Source: Geosiphon pyriformis
Lineage: Eukaryota > Glomeromycota > Glomeromycetes > Archaeosporales > Geosiphonaceae
Assembly: GCA_016748015.1 (NCBI GenBank)
Contig: JAAOMT010000664.1
Coordinates: 242,786 to 306,785 of the forward strand
Length of the DNA stretch: 64,000 nt
Direction: 5' to 3'
Positions 1-11,965 of the stretch are shown piece by piece; within the stretch, counting starts at the first letter, position 1; each line of letters starts with the position of its first letter. The notes beneath the pieces were generated by a model that worked only from the letters and a program-made list of their open reading frames with translations, was not told the DNA's origin and did no database searches. A program made the position numbers and the translations under genes.

Positions 1-1179
1 AAAAGAAATAGAAAAAATCTTGACTGCCCCCAGAGAGTCATTAGATTTGAAGAAAGAGAAATTGTGATCTACAATATGCACACTGATCCATTAGCTAGAC
101 ACTTTGGAAAAACAAAAATGATTCAGAAAACTTTAGCTCGCTATTATTGGCCTATCTTGGAAAAAGACATTGCTGAATACATCAAAACCTGTGATACCTG
201 CCAAAAAAGAGAAAAACCCAATCGCAAGGAAGATATCCATCCAATCTCTGTTGGTTAATCATTTAACAGAATTGGTATAGATGTTGTTGGACCTTTAACA
301 GTAACTCCTGATGGCAACAGATACATTATTACAGCTACCAACTATCTTACAAAGTGGGTAAAAGCAAGAGCCACCCCAGATTAAACAGCAGTCTCAATTG
401 CCAATTTCATTTATGAAAATATCATTTGTCGCCATGGCTGTCCCAAAGAACTTTTATCTAACAGAGGAAGAGCTTTTCTCAGTACACTGGTTGAAGAACT
501 TTGCAGAAAAATGGGAATACGTCATAAACTCTCTTCCCTTTATCACCTCCAAACAAATGGCCTAGTAGAACATTTCAATAGAACACTATGTGAAACCCTA
601 GCCAAAACCAGTGAAGAAACCAACTTATGGGACAAAGTATTGCTTTCAGCTTTGTTCGCCTACAGAACTGTGAATCATGACATAACAAGTTATGAACCCT
701 TTTATCTGCTTTATGGACAAATAGCAACTTTACCAATAGAAATGGATATAGAAACAATACCTTTTGAAGAAATAACAATAGGAGATTACAAGGACATTTT
801 GCAAAAAAGACTTGGTACTATTCTTGATTTATTGGTAAAAACACAAATAATTGCCTTTGAAAAAATAAAACAGTTCTAAGAGAAGCTCAAAAAGAAAAAG
901 ACCTATAAAACACTTTTCTTAAGTGTTAGTGACTTAGTTTTGGAATACCATTCAGACAGAGACAATGTCTATGGTAATAAATTCTCCAGCCACTGGAAAA
1001 GATTTTTTATAGTCAACAAAGTTTTGAACAATGGTTCATATATCTTACAAGATCAATATGGAACAATATTCAGTGATTGTCCTGTTTATGGCACACGATT
1101 CAAGAAATATTACAAACGACCTAATTGGTTACCTGTTGTGGTAATACCAACCCAAATAATCAGCAAAAATCAGATATAA
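1..1179 (+). pseudogene. Integrase (C-terminal part of Pol) of copy A0, three in-frame stops
   Basis: Reading frame 1 gives a Ty3/gypsy integrase. It has an HHCC zinc-binding region (HTDPLARHF, then CDTCQ), the first catalytic Asp in IGIDVVGPL, the second position in LLSNRGRAF, and the third in TNGLVEHFNRTL. The second Asp is Asn here, so the DDE triad is broken. TAA stops lie at 256-258, 382-384 and 877-879; the sister copy A has CAA (Gln) at all three places. The C-terminus (LQDQYGTIFSDCPVYG) resembles the usual region after the integrase core. Integrase would insert the element cDNA into the host genome. This copy is not expected to work. Confidence 0.9.
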
Positions 1180-1220
1180 ATAAATGCACTATTTCCAAAA
1201 CAAAGGTATCTTTAATCGAC

Positions 1221-1877
1221 ATGAACAATTATTTCCTAGATCAAAACATTCAAAATGCTTTCTATACTCTCCATGAGTACTGGATTAAGAACTATCCAAA
1301 TGCTACTCTGACTATTGGAAAACAAACCACCATAACAGACAACAGTGGAACTCACACTGTTATCAGACTAAAGAAAACAACTACCAGAAGAAAAAGAATT
1401 GGTGGCAAAATGGATAAATACCTACTGGAAGGCATAACAGCAGCGATACTTTCATCTTCCAGCACAATTGGAAAAATAATACAAGAAATCTTGCCCATAG
1501 ACAAAAACTTGTCATATGGAAGACAACTAGAACTCTATGGTTGTCTTGGTGAAATTATAGAAGACATGAAGCTCATGAAGAAAACAACTTCAGAGATACA
1601 AGGGGAAATTTTGGGCATTATACGATTGGATGTCCCAAGAGTTTTGACCATTGCTAGAAGAGCCAGAACTTTTATACAAAGATTTGGTCTCTTGGATACA
1701 AAACTTATTTCACCTCAAGTATTATATACCCTATCCACAAAAAACTTCAACAAACTAGTTAGTTTTGAGTTAGACAAAACCCTTCACATAGACTATTCCA
1801 TAAATAGCTTGATTTTGTCAGAGCTCAATCTCTTTGGAGAGAATGATGTTATGATTGAAACTCATAGTTTTTATTAG
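1221..1877 (+). CDS. ORF3: unrecognised protein encoded after integrase, ends inside the 3' LTR
   Basis: An intact ORF of 218 aa from MNNYFLDQN, in the -1 frame relative to the upstream integrase; the open frame continues upstream to about 1125. I chose ATG 1221 because it is conserved in copy A (33463). The N-terminal third is followed by a basic patch (TTTRRKRIGGK) and a mainly helical, Leu/Ile-rich remainder. I see no signal peptide, membrane segment or zinc motif, so it does not look like an envelope protein despite the env-like position. The last ten codons and the stop lie in the LTR, which starts at 1847. I do not recognise the family. Conservation in two copies argues for a real gene of the element; it could be an extra capsid-like or nucleic-acid-binding protein, but nothing shows this. 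Confidence 0.65.
   Translation: MNNYFLDQNIQNAFYTLHEYWIKNYPNATLTIGKQTTITDNSGTHTVIRLKKTTTRRKRIGGKMDKYLLEGITAAILSSSSTIGKIIQEILPIDKNLSYGRQLELYGCLGEIIEDMKLMKKTTSEIQGEILGIIRLDVPRVLTIARRARTFIQRFGLLDTKLISPQVLYTLSTKNFNKLVSFELDKTLHIDYSINSLILSELNLFGENDVMIETHSFY
1836..1846 (+). other. Polypurine tract (plus-strand primer) of A0
   Basis: GGAGAGAATGA lies directly before the LTR start TGTTATG. Copy A has GGAGAAGATAA in the same place, and family B elements have almost the same tract. It lies inside the coding frame of ORF3. Confidence 0.7.
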
Positions 1878-2512
1878 TTATCACATGTATTAGCCACTGA
1901 TATCATATAATTAGCCACCCTATTTTTAGATAGTGATCATTGATCTGATCAATGACCTGACTGTTGACTTGATCAATGACCTGATCGTTGACCACTTTAG
2001 ATAGCTATATAAGTGATGATTCCCTTAGCTGTAGAATAACATGATCAAAGTAACGAAATAAAACAATATCAATTACTTCCTCTCATATCACTTATTTCCC
2101 TTTCTTTACCTTCAAGTATCTACTTGTTGGCATTTACATACCTTATTTTTTCTCCTTTTTGATTTGTATTTGTTAGAATTAGCCTGAGAAGCAATTGGCT
2201 TGCTCTTGTAATTCATTGAATAAAGAAACGATTGAAAAGTACAACAATACCTGTTATTGATTCTAAGAATTGCCAAGTTGAGGCATAGAATAATAGCAGC
2301 AGTGTTATCTTGTTGACAATCATGGACTATTTTTCTACCTTCAGATTTAAGAAAAGATTAGCAACTGTGATTTTTATGAAACTAATCACACACATTGAAT
2401 TCCTACTTATTTAATTCGCTCCCTTATTGTAATTCCCTTTTTGTTTATTTCCATCACCATACAATACTGTTCTTCCTTGCTATCCATTAGCTTGTTACTC
2501 TAACCCGTAACA
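1847..2512 (+). repeat. 3' LTR of A0 (666 bp)
   Basis: Starts TGTTATG and ends CCCGTAACA, a TG...CA LTR with a 6-bp terminal inverted repeat apart from one transition. It aligns with the LTRs at 27017-27765 and 34089-34717. A TATA-like box (GCTATATAAG, about 2003-2012) follows a short repeat array. Confidence 0.9.
1933..1995 (+). repeat. TGATCA/TTGACC minisatellite in U3 of A0
   Basis: Imperfect 10-12 bp units built on TTGACCTGATCAA, just upstream of the TATA-like box. The array is about 130 bp in the 5' LTR of copy A and nearly absent from that copy's 3' LTR. Confidence 0.75.
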
Positions 2513-2619
2513 ATGTATTTATTCATTTTATTATTAGTTTTTTTTCTAATATTTTTTTTTAATTAAAAAATAATATGTGTTTTATAATTATTAGTTATAA
2601 TAGTTAAGATAATATTTAA
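2513..2619. other. A/T-rich spacer between A0 and LINE1
   Basis: Almost only A and T with homopolymer runs. No gene or recognisable site. It may be the target sequence of A0 or the far 3' end of LINE1. Confidence 0.4.
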
Positions 2620-2763
2620 ATAGTTTTTGGTTTAATATTTATGCATTTAATGAGTAAACTGTAACTGCTATCTAATACATAGAACCAAACTAAATGATCC
2701 AAACTAAACATAACTCATGTACTTATTATATATAGCTAGTCATTTAGACCAAACAAGACAACA

Positions 2764-4530
2764 CTATACACTTATATTAACCCATACATTATTATTTAGA
2801 CCAGAAAAAAAATGACATGGCTTGCAATGACCAAAGCTAACAGCAAAAAACTTAATAATACTAAGCAACCTAACCATCCTATTAGACAATATTGAGAACA
2901 CACTATAAGACAGTCCAGAAACTATACCACTATTATGAGCCAAACCAATCTTCTCTATTTTCATCCTGTGCTCAGATCTCACCAATTATGTCTTAGTATA
3001 ATGCAATTCTACAACAAATCTCACATATTTAACAATCTTAATAGCAGTCTTTTTTCTATCTTTGAAAATACCAAAAGCCTTTTTGCATTATTTTTTCAAC
3101 ACAAATCTCTTATACACAAACCAACATTTAAAGAACATTGAGAGAAAATTTACAAAATGGCAGAAAAAGACAAATCATGAACACCAGCCAAAGCAGTCTA
3201 CTATGCAAAAGCCTTAACCAAAATTTTACCATAAACAACAACATCCTAAACATAAGTAAAAGCATGATCTAAAAACTTCACTTTACTATACAGCAAACAC
3301 AGCATACCAGAATAATCCTTATTATACAACTTTTTTCTGATTACCACTGGTAGATGTTTGTGTATGGCTTTCATTAAATATGTGCACAAGCTAGAAAACT
3401 TCCAACTAGTAAATCTAGCAAGCATATAAAAATTGGGGTGCCACACTTTTACAGTAGAAATCCAGTTCACACACTTGATCAACATATTTGGAACCACACT
3501 GCAGCCAAGACCAGCTTCCCAATGAGCATGACAAATAGACCAAAATATATTCCTGACAAAATGATAGGCACTGCCAGACACAGCTGTATTATTAACCACC
3601 AAAAAATGCTTCTGCATATTAGCCAGTAATGAAAAAAAAGACTGTGCAGCTACCACAGCTGCAAAATCAGTCTTTATATTACTAGTAATCTCAAAATGGT
3701 CTTTGACTTTAACCTAATTCACAGTAAAATTCTTATCTCTAATCAAATTAAAAATATGTCATCTTTCAATCCAATACTGGTTACAAAAATTAGACACAGC
3801 AAATAACAACTCTAACATACATGCATCAATAGCAGCTTGGCTGTTAAGATGCAACATCACTGTATTAAAAAATAGGACACACTCCAAAAACAAAACAATA
3901 GCTTACAACTTAGTTATAATAGAAAACAGAAGACCACAAACTGCAACACCAACACTTATACCAAAACCAGAAAGTATGCAACTGCACTATTAGTAACATT
4001 AGCAAAGCCAGCATCTCTTAATAAACCATCCATATATATTTTAAAAAAACCAGACCAAACCTCATGCAAATTATCTCTTACAGCAAACAACTTTTCAGAC
4101 TTTAGAATGTTCAAACTATGTAACTAAACAAAGTTAACACAGCTAGATAGAGATGAATCTTGACTTATTAAATACTTAGATGAAATCTCAAACCAATAAG
4201 AAACAGGGCCTTATAGATTCAGCCTCTTCCAATAACAAAAAGTCTTTCAATCCAATATACTGCTCTTTTTATTAACAAGCCAATTGCCAAAAGCAACCCC
4301 AAAGTGTTTTAGAGAACAAATAGAATTAAAGTACAAAGCTTTTTCAAGAATTAATGACATCCAAAAATAACCAGGACTATAAAAAGCATTGGAAAGATTG
4401 TTTATCAAAGAAAGTTTACTGCCCAAAAAAATTTTTACCATTCTAGCCAAAAAATTTTTTATTAGATTAACACATAACTTGACAGAAAATTGCAAAGGAT
4501 CCAAAGAAATCCACTTCAAAACCTATAAGT
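2764..4530 (-). pseudogene. LINE1 C-terminal region
   Basis: Three open pieces: 4247-4519 (FLARMVKIFLGSKLSLINNL), 3246-3656 (a KVWHPNFYMLARFTSWK stretch, then LPVVIRKKLYNKDYSGMLCL) and 2764-2985 (HCKPCHFFSGLNNNVWVNI). Each aligns with LINE2 on the plus strand. This part of the LINE lies downstream of RT. Its function is not clear from sequence, although a Cys/His-rich segment is often found here. It is interrupted by many stops. Confidence 0.65.
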
Positions 4531-4959
4531 CCAAGAATTTATGATTAAATAACCATTTAAGAATGCCTAAGATGTTAGAAAAGAGCACCAAAGAAGCCAC
4601 CTTTCCTTCAAATTGTATCTGTTTAAAAGATTTTAAGCCATACAAAGAAAAATAATATAGAACAGTATCAAAAAAATCACAGAACAGACATGTTTAAGTT
4701 TAAGATTTTTCCTAATTATGACATTCTATTTGCAATATACATTAGCTGAAACAAAACTAAACTGAGTCTAGTAATCAATTATAGACTGCAAAATAGCCAA
4801 CACCAAATATGAAAATTGTTTATTTGTATTAATCTTTTTAAAAACAACATTAATAAAGAACTAAACATTAGAATAAGCTTTGAATACACTTGGCTTGAAT
4901 AATTTTTTGATAGACAAAAAAATACCCAGATAATAATGTGCTTTACCTTTTTTGGTAAT

Positions 4960-5720
4960 TAAAATTGTCTGATTATTAATACTTAAAGAAACAACTCTAA
5001 CCTCTTAATTAATAAGAATAGTCACTGTCTTTTTATTGTTGATAGAAATATTATTAATATCAAAAAACTCACTGGTAATGTTCAAAGCATATTGAGTAGC
5101 AGCTTGATAATTTTTGACCCAAATTGTGTTATCAACAAATACATCAGCAGCAAAATAAGAAGTCATCTCACCACTATTCTCAATTTTGCTCATTTTTAAA
5201 ACAAACTTAGTATTGATCCAGTATCTACACAATTGTTTATGTCTCTTAACTTCACACAAAAGTGGATCATAGAAGATTCTTTACAAAAAAGACAAAAAAA
5301 CTTTATCTTAATCCAAACTATCATGTACTCTATAGCCATCTGACAAGCCAAAATCAGTCATCACTTTGTTAATTTTATTCTTATGTATACTGCCAAAAAA
5401 CTTTATAAATCTGTTACACATCTTAATCTGCTATAAGCTAGTTTTTAAGTGATACCACTCAACAGAATCATATGCTTTATGCATATTCTGCAAGACCAAC
5501 CAAAGTTTTTTATTCTTTTTGAGAGCATTCTCAATTACTGATCTGATAGCAAACACAGGAGACTGTGTGGATGTACTCTTTAATATTAAAAAGTTATTAC
5601 CATAGAGAACACCAAACTTGTTACATGCAAATAAAATATGATTAGATAAAACTTTAAAGAAAATTTTTTTAGCAGTCTTAATCAAAGCTATGGACTGAGT
5701 GTTTGTAAGAACTCTATTTT
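4960..5720 (-). pseudogene. LINE1 reverse transcriptase domain, broken
   Basis: The minus strand at 5431-5685 carries LQNMHKAYDSVEWYHL, the RT motif A region of LINEs (first catalytic Asp expected in the D-x-x-KAYD part, here with Asn at one Asp position). The minus strand at 5005-5259 carries YFAADVFVDNTIWVKN, motif C. The family FADD-type box reads FVDN, so one catalytic Asp is lost. A stop-rich stretch lies between. The enzyme is inactive. Confidence 0.75.
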
Positions 5721-6699
5721 AGTTATAAGATTTAGGAATCATTAAAACCCATGTCCTTTTCTATAAAGCAGGAAAACCACCAACAGCCAAACACATATTC
5801 AACAGCATTAAAAGCCATCTCAAAACTCTATTACTACCATGTTTTTACAGTTTATTGGAAATACCAGACAATTCAACAGTTTTGCCATTGGCCAGACTAT
5901 TAACAACCAAAAGCAAATTACTCATACCAATAAGGCACATTACATCAGAAAAAGCATCATCTCTTATATAATCCAACAGTACATATTGTTGAGCCCAGAG
6001 ATCAGGTAATACTGAGAACATTTTTTGCTCTTTTATTCAACTCTCTATAATCTTATTAATATTGTGTTTCATTTTATTTAGCTCTAAAACCAATTTATTA
6101 TTTATTATCAAATAATCCAAAATCACCTTGCAAAAAGTTTTGTCCAAAATACTCTTTATTATGCCTTTTTTATTCAAATAAAAGCTTTCTATGTGCCTGT
6201 TAATAGTCTTTCTAATAGATGCTTTTTTAGCCAATTTCAATTCACAAAGCTTAGACTTTCTGTATTTCTTCTAAACTACTGACAAATACCTAAAAATATT
6301 CATTGACTTTCCATTATGGTAAACTATGTTTATAATCTTACAAGTTTCATTAAAATCCAGAGCTAACTAATTCCTAATGAGACACTTGAAATCAAACATA
6401 TTACCCAAATCCAATTTCTTAATGATTTTGGCAACTAACAATTCTAATCCAAAAAATTTTAAAGATTGTTTGTTCCTTAAACACTAATATATACTAAACC
6501 AATATCTAAAAAATGTCTTATCAGCCAATCCCACCACCACCTCTTTTAACAACTCTTACATTATATTCAAATTACCACAAGCCTTCACTACCAAAAACTC
6601 ACTTTTTACTGCTAACAACTTAATCATAAAGTACTCTCTAAATTCTACCTATTTAATACTATTTCCATCTTTGATTTTAAATTTTTAATGGTTTTTGTT

Positions 6700-7560
6700 A
6701 GTCTGCTTGTACAAGCTATTCAGATGAACATTCAAAAGCCCACCCAAGTTAATAAACACCATAACAACTTTGTGATCAATATTAAAGAAGCCAGAAACAG
6801 AGTCAATTTTATGACCAATAACAGCTAAAGACAAATTTCTACCAATAAAAATGTAATTAATAGTTTTTTCAACTCCTTGTAAATTGTTTTACATAGAAGT
6901 TTTGGCTAAATGATGGCCGAAAAATAAATTGACCAAACCTAAATCCAAACAGAACTTGAAACTTACACTTCTCCCAGACCTATTTTTATTAAAATTACCA
7001 CCCAAAACCACAAAAGCACTGAAGTTAACAGTCTTTACAATGAAGAAGTTTATCTCTGAAGCCAGTCCAAATCTAGTCTTAAACAAAACACCAGTATACA
7101 AACCAGAACTGTAACCAAAAGCTTGTTTTTAAACAGAAGCCATATTAAAATAACCCAATTGGAAATTTTCTCCACTTTAGAAACATGACAAGCCAAAAAA
7201 CTGTTCATAATAACAGCTATTCCAGCACTAAGAAAACTTTTTTCCAGACCAAATATAAAGATATATACATTCTCAAACTTATTAGCAATCCATGATTTAA
7301 CACTTGATTGCAACTTAGTTTCCATAACAAAGATATTATATTACCCAAACTTACATGCCAGCAAATAACATCTTCTTGCTTGACAGAAACATTGATATTC
7401 CGAATATTATACATAGCAAATCTCTAAACCAGATTACTTATTAAGATATAAGAAAAGCCAATGAACCCAGACCAGTATACAAACAATCTAATCTTTCCAA
7501 AACCAAATTTATTGACACTTTTAAAGCCATCATTTTTGACTTCAAACCACCTACTTTGAA
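6700..7560 (-). pseudogene. LINE1 APE-type endonuclease domain, broken
   Basis: Two open stretches on the minus strand carry endonuclease/exonuclease/phosphatase-fold text: an N-terminal part at 7050-7325 (SAGIAVIMNSFLACHVSKV) and a later part at 6889-7101 (FVVLGGNFNKNRSGRSVSF). The GGNFNK segment corresponds to the family motif GGDFN; the catalytic Asp reads Asn. The enzyme normally nicks target DNA to prime reverse transcription. Several stops separate the pieces. Confidence 0.7.
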
Positions 7561-8072
7561 GGTCAAGACTCTAGAACTACTTAAGCTGAAGCTTACAATT
7601 ATACTATCAACAATTGAAAGAAGAAAACAAATGACATCAATGTGTCATCCAAAGCCATATTCACATCCAAACTTGAAACCAAAGATTTAGGAATGACCAA
7701 AGAAGAGGAATGAGAAAAGAGTGCCAATGGCACCAATTCAACAAAACTTTAATTTTCTCAAAATACCAAACATCTGATTAGCCAAAAGCTCCAAAAAGTG
7801 CTCCAAAAAATTCAAATAATCAGTTAAACAAAAAACATTAAGAGAACTAAAAACCATTAAGATGGGTTTCACACCTAAAGACAAACCAGTATCAAAAAAA
7901 TCTGATAAAACAACATAAAAGAAAGAGCTGCCATCAACCTAAACCCATGTTTTGTCATTGAAAGAAACCAAATAATTGATAGATGTCTGTTTCTTCTTAT
8001 AAATATTGGTTAGACAAATCTGATTTTGAGAAGTTACCACTCACTTATCACAAACACCAGAATTCCCACACA

Positions 8073-9380
8073 CTAAACAATTAATAAAAACATAATTAAA
8101 TTGTTTGCAGCTACTACAACAAGCCAAAAAAAACTAGCCCAACACAAATTTACACTCTTAAAAACAGAAATAGAACCAATAGCAGCCAATCTGAATGCCT
8201 CATTACTAAAACAAATTACAACACATCTATCACAAACATACATAACTGAATTATGGTCAATAAAACAAGTTTTCTCATCATATAATATCAACAATTCAGA
8301 CAAATTATAAACTGTTGTGCCAACTAAAAAAATATACAACAAAGCCCAAAACCAATCTCTTAAAATCCATAATTGTTTATTCTCAACTGCCAAAGCCACA
8401 CACACAGAATTTTTTCTCATGAATACTGGTCATTTGAAAACAACCAATCTGACAACATTAGATAATTCAAACTCAATTAAGACTTTTTGCCAAAAACCAA
8501 TCAATTGCAATTTGATTGAAACCATCTTGCCAAATTTGGAAAAAACTAATTCTACAGCCAACTTTGGAAGATTAACTGGAATTTTCTTGGCAATTATTTT
8601 CCAATTCAAATAGCTGTTTACTTTTTTTATATTATCATTAACCAAAATCTTCTTACAGATTGCCAAATCTTTGGCCTTATTCAAGCTAGATTCTGATGTA
8701 AAAGATAATCTAATAATTTCTGAAAATTTTGAAAGAATGGAAGTTTTCTCAAAACCATCAATTCAATAGAAATTTTTTTTAACTGCAATCAATTTATTAC
8801 CATTAGTTTTGTCCAGCATAGCAGAAAGTTTAATATCTAACATAAAAGATTTAACTGGTTCGAAATTACACCTATTCAAAACACATGACTTAACAGATAG
8901 CAAACACTTAGCACCAGAAAATTTAAGAACCAGAAGTTTTAAAATATTATTATTGTTATCATCTAAATTATTAAAAAAAATATTTTTAGATTTGTTGCTT
9001 AAAACATATGTCCTAGTACAAGTTTTTCTGGGTGTGGTATCATCAATATAGCTGGTCTTTTTTGCAACTGTATTTTTTATGTTTTCTAAGTTTAATACAC
9101 TGCTGATGCTATTTGTTATACTGTTTACTTCATTACTCCAGGACCTCAAAGGCTTGTTGCCATTGGTAATCATATCTACAAGAAACAGAGAGCCAGCAAA
9201 TATCTTAATCATATTGCTAACAATGATAAGTTTCTTGGATTTCTTATAAGAGACACTATACAAATAAGCACTTACCAACTGTTTGGTTTTGACACCAGAC
9301 CAGGTTTTCAATCCAGCCAAAGTAGCCACCAACTTATTAGTAAAAAAGTCTATTGAATCCATATTCATGAACAAAGACAT
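8073..9380 (-). pseudogene. LINE1 N-terminal (ORF1-like) region
   Basis: A 205-aa open stretch begins MNMDSIDFFTNKLVATLAG near 9380, Ser/Asn/Lys-rich, as in the disordered N-terminus of this LINE family. After stops, a second stretch (8073-8420) carries DEKTCFIDHNSVMYVCDRC and RLAAIGSISVFKSVNL. In relatives I recall, this leads into a Cys/His nucleic-acid-binding motif. Here several expected residues look changed and the frame breaks near 8070. In life it would package the LINE RNA. This copy is dead. Confidence 0.6.
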
Positions 9381-9395
9381 ATTAAAAGAAATAAC

Positions 9396-10980
9396 TGCAA
9401 AGATAAAGGGAATAGGAAATAAAAAAAATTTATTTCTTTGATAAAATTCAGCTCTAGTTGCAATTAAAAAATTAACAAGAAAAAGATTTATTATGTATTT
9501 GGTTTAATACTTATAAAAAATTTAAAAAACATTTTAAATATTTTAATTTAAAAATTATTATTTATATTAATTAAGGATATTTTTGTTTTAAAAATAATAT
9601 ATTTATTTATAATTAATTTTTATTGAATTTTAAAATTGATATTATAATAATAAATAACCAATTAAATTATATATAATAAACAAATTAATTATTAAAAATT
9701 GTATTATATTAATCTTGTAAAATATAAAAACTATTATTTAAACTTTTTTTAATTATAAATAGTCTTTTTTATTAATTAAAAAACTTATAAATATAAATAT
9801 TATTTTCGTTTAAACAGTATTTTAAGCTTAATTAAAAAAATATACAGAGTAAATAATATTAGTTTTAATTAAGTATTTATTTAAAACTTAAATTTAAAAT
9901 TGTTTACTAAATTAATTTTTAACAAATTAAACAGAAAAACAAAAAATTAAATTCATTAAAATTTAGATTATTTTTATTGTTTATTACAAAGTAGTTTTTA
10001 ATTGTTATAATAATAAATAGATAAAATTTGATAATTTTATAAAAAATACCACTTTTATATTATAAATTTAAGTAATAAGCTAACAAATAATAAGAAAAAA
10101 AATAATTAAAAATGATAATTACAAAAAAAATTTAATAAAAAAATTTGAAAATAATAAAATAATTTATAATTGTTAATAAAATAATATTACTGTTATTATT
10201 CTATGTTTTACTTTAATAATTTTTAGAATTAATAATAGAAATTATCATATTTTTTTATTTAATAAATTACAAAAACAAACAAATAAATTTTAAGTTAATT
10301 CTAATAAGAAAAAAAATAATATAAATACTAATATATAATTTTTTATTTATAAATATTTAAATACTTGAAAATAAAAAATTGGAAAAAAAATATAAAAAAT
10401 AAATAAATTATGTGTTTATTGTATTTAATATTTAGATTTTATGTTTTTTTATAATTAAAACATTTATTATATATATATTTATTAAAAAAGATTAATAATT
10501 AAATTAATAAATAAGTTAATTGCCAAATTATTTATCAGATCAATAATTATTATTTAAGTAATTATATTATATTGTTAAAGTTTTTTTAAAAAATAATTAT
10601 AATAAAAATAAAAATAGTAAAATAAAAATTTTTTAACTTGTTTTAACTCTTTGTATATATAATTGTTTTAATATTAAATAAGTATTAGCTTAGTTAAACA
10701 ACTACTTGTTTTTATTTTTTGTAAATTGTAGCTTATTTAGTTTTTTGGTTTAATAAATAAAAACTGTATTTTTGTTTTTAAACTTACTTTTAAATCAATT
10801 TTTATAAATTAAATTTTACTATAAACCATTATAAACAATTTTCATGACTTGTTTATTTAATTTCAATTATTTGATATTAATACTTGGTTTGATATTGTTA
10901 AGCAGTAAGTTAAAAAATTACTTGTTATTTATTTTTTTTGCTTTTCATTAAAAACACAAGTATAAAAATAATTCTCTTAA
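9396..10980. other. A/T desert, no gene
   Basis: Nearly all A and T, with long A and T runs and stops in all frames. I see no protein, RNA gene or intact repeat. It may be the decayed 5' region of LINE1 or older transposon sequence. Composition changes abruptly near 10980, at the edge of the gene island. Confidence 0.6.
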
Positions 10981-11965
10981 TAGCAGAAATAAAGAAAATG
11001 GAAGTAATGATAATGTTACCATTTTGAGTATTTATTTTCGCAACTGATTCGTATTTTTATTTAGTAAAGCTTTTCATTGGTTAAAATGTGATTTTCTATA
11101 AGCTGTAAAACACCTGTGAATCAAATAAATGTGATTAAGAATGCGTGGACATGTAAGATGTTGTGAGCGCATCATTGTGCTGCTATTTGTCTATTTTTTG
11201 GCAAGATAAAATGAGATTTCGAAGAATTAACAAATATAGCGAAAAATTACAAAAGGAAAACCAGCAACGAAAAGAAGGGATCATACAAAATAAAAAGTGT
11301 AAGGGAATGGAAAAATCATATACAGAAGAAAGGGAAAATAACAAGGGGAATTAAAATTTTTCTGTCAACAAAAACAAAGAAAAACTATGTACTATATTGA
11401 AAAGAGAAGAAATCGGGATTGAAGGAAATCGTTCCAATTTAAAGAACTAAAGCGAAAGGGACAGATTTACATGACGTTTTTAGCTAAAGAACATCTCACT
11501 TATCTCCCTGGCTAAGCAAGGGGACCAAATTTTCAGAAAACACCTAATGCAAATTCCCAGATATCAATCAGCTAAGCAAGAAGTCGACCCAATTCTCAAA
11601 AATCTCATACACCACCTAATGCAACTTATACTATTCGAGTCCGATCCTTTCCGAGCTAAATTGCTCAAGAAAATTCGTTCACCGAAACATATAAAAAATA
11701 AAAATAAAAATAAAAATAAAAATAAAAAAATTCATCTACAAAAATCTCGACCAACAGACAAAAAAACTGCCTGATTTTAGAGTATCAAACTCAAATAATC
11801 GATTCGAATAAAACGTCCTTTTCAATTTTTGTAGGCAAAATTTTGTATAGTTTCACGAATTAATAAATAAGGTGAATTGAATCAAAGATAAACCACCCAA
11901 GGATATGTTGAATGCTTTGAAAATTTTAGACAGAACAATGGTGATTAAAAGGGAATTGAAATCTT
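10981..11965. other. Spacer downstream of the RhoGAP gene
   Basis: More balanced base composition than the desert to the left. Open stretches at 11163-11354 and 11547-11774 are short and Lys-rich, without recognisable domains, and are probably chance. It should hold the 3' UTR and terminator of the minus-strand RhoGAP gene; I could not place the poly(A) site. Confidence 0.5.
11693..11729 (+). repeat. (AAAAAT)n microsatellite
   Basis: About six copies of a 6-bp AAAAAT unit inside the spacer. It produces a Lys/Asn-rich chance reading frame. Confidence 0.9.

Larger units (their letters stand above)
1..2512 (+). mobile_element. Family A Ty3/gypsy-like retrotransposon, 3' part (copy A0), cut by window start
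   Basis: The window opens inside the integrase of a family A element and runs through integrase, an extra 3' ORF, a polypurine tract and the 3' LTR. It is collinear with the full element at 27017-34717 (from about 32220 onward). The LTR ends in GTAACA at 2512, the inverted partner of the TGTTAY start. The 5' part lies outside the window, so the TSD cannot be tested. Confidence 0.9.
2620..9395 (-). mobile_element. LINE1: decayed non-LTR retrotransposon
   Basis: Read on the minus strand, the order is an ORF1/Cys-rich region, an APE-type endonuclease, a reverse transcriptase and a C-terminal region. The text resembles, from memory, a LINE family abundant in Glomeromycotina. Every domain has stops and frame breaks. 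A second copy (LINE2) on the plus strand at 23187-24757 and 63134-63690 aligns with 2640-4770. The 5' end is set only by the first recognisable codons near 9380. Confidence 0.85.

Noticed and set aside
1125-1220. Second frameshift signal between integrase and ORF3 of A0
   Set aside because: The frames differ by -1 and overlap, but I found no standard slippery heptamer in the overlap; a conserved ATG at 1221 is simpler.
11163-11774. Two short Lys-rich open frames downstream of RhoGAP
   Set aside because: Low complexity, one driven by the AAAAAT repeat, with no recognisable motif.
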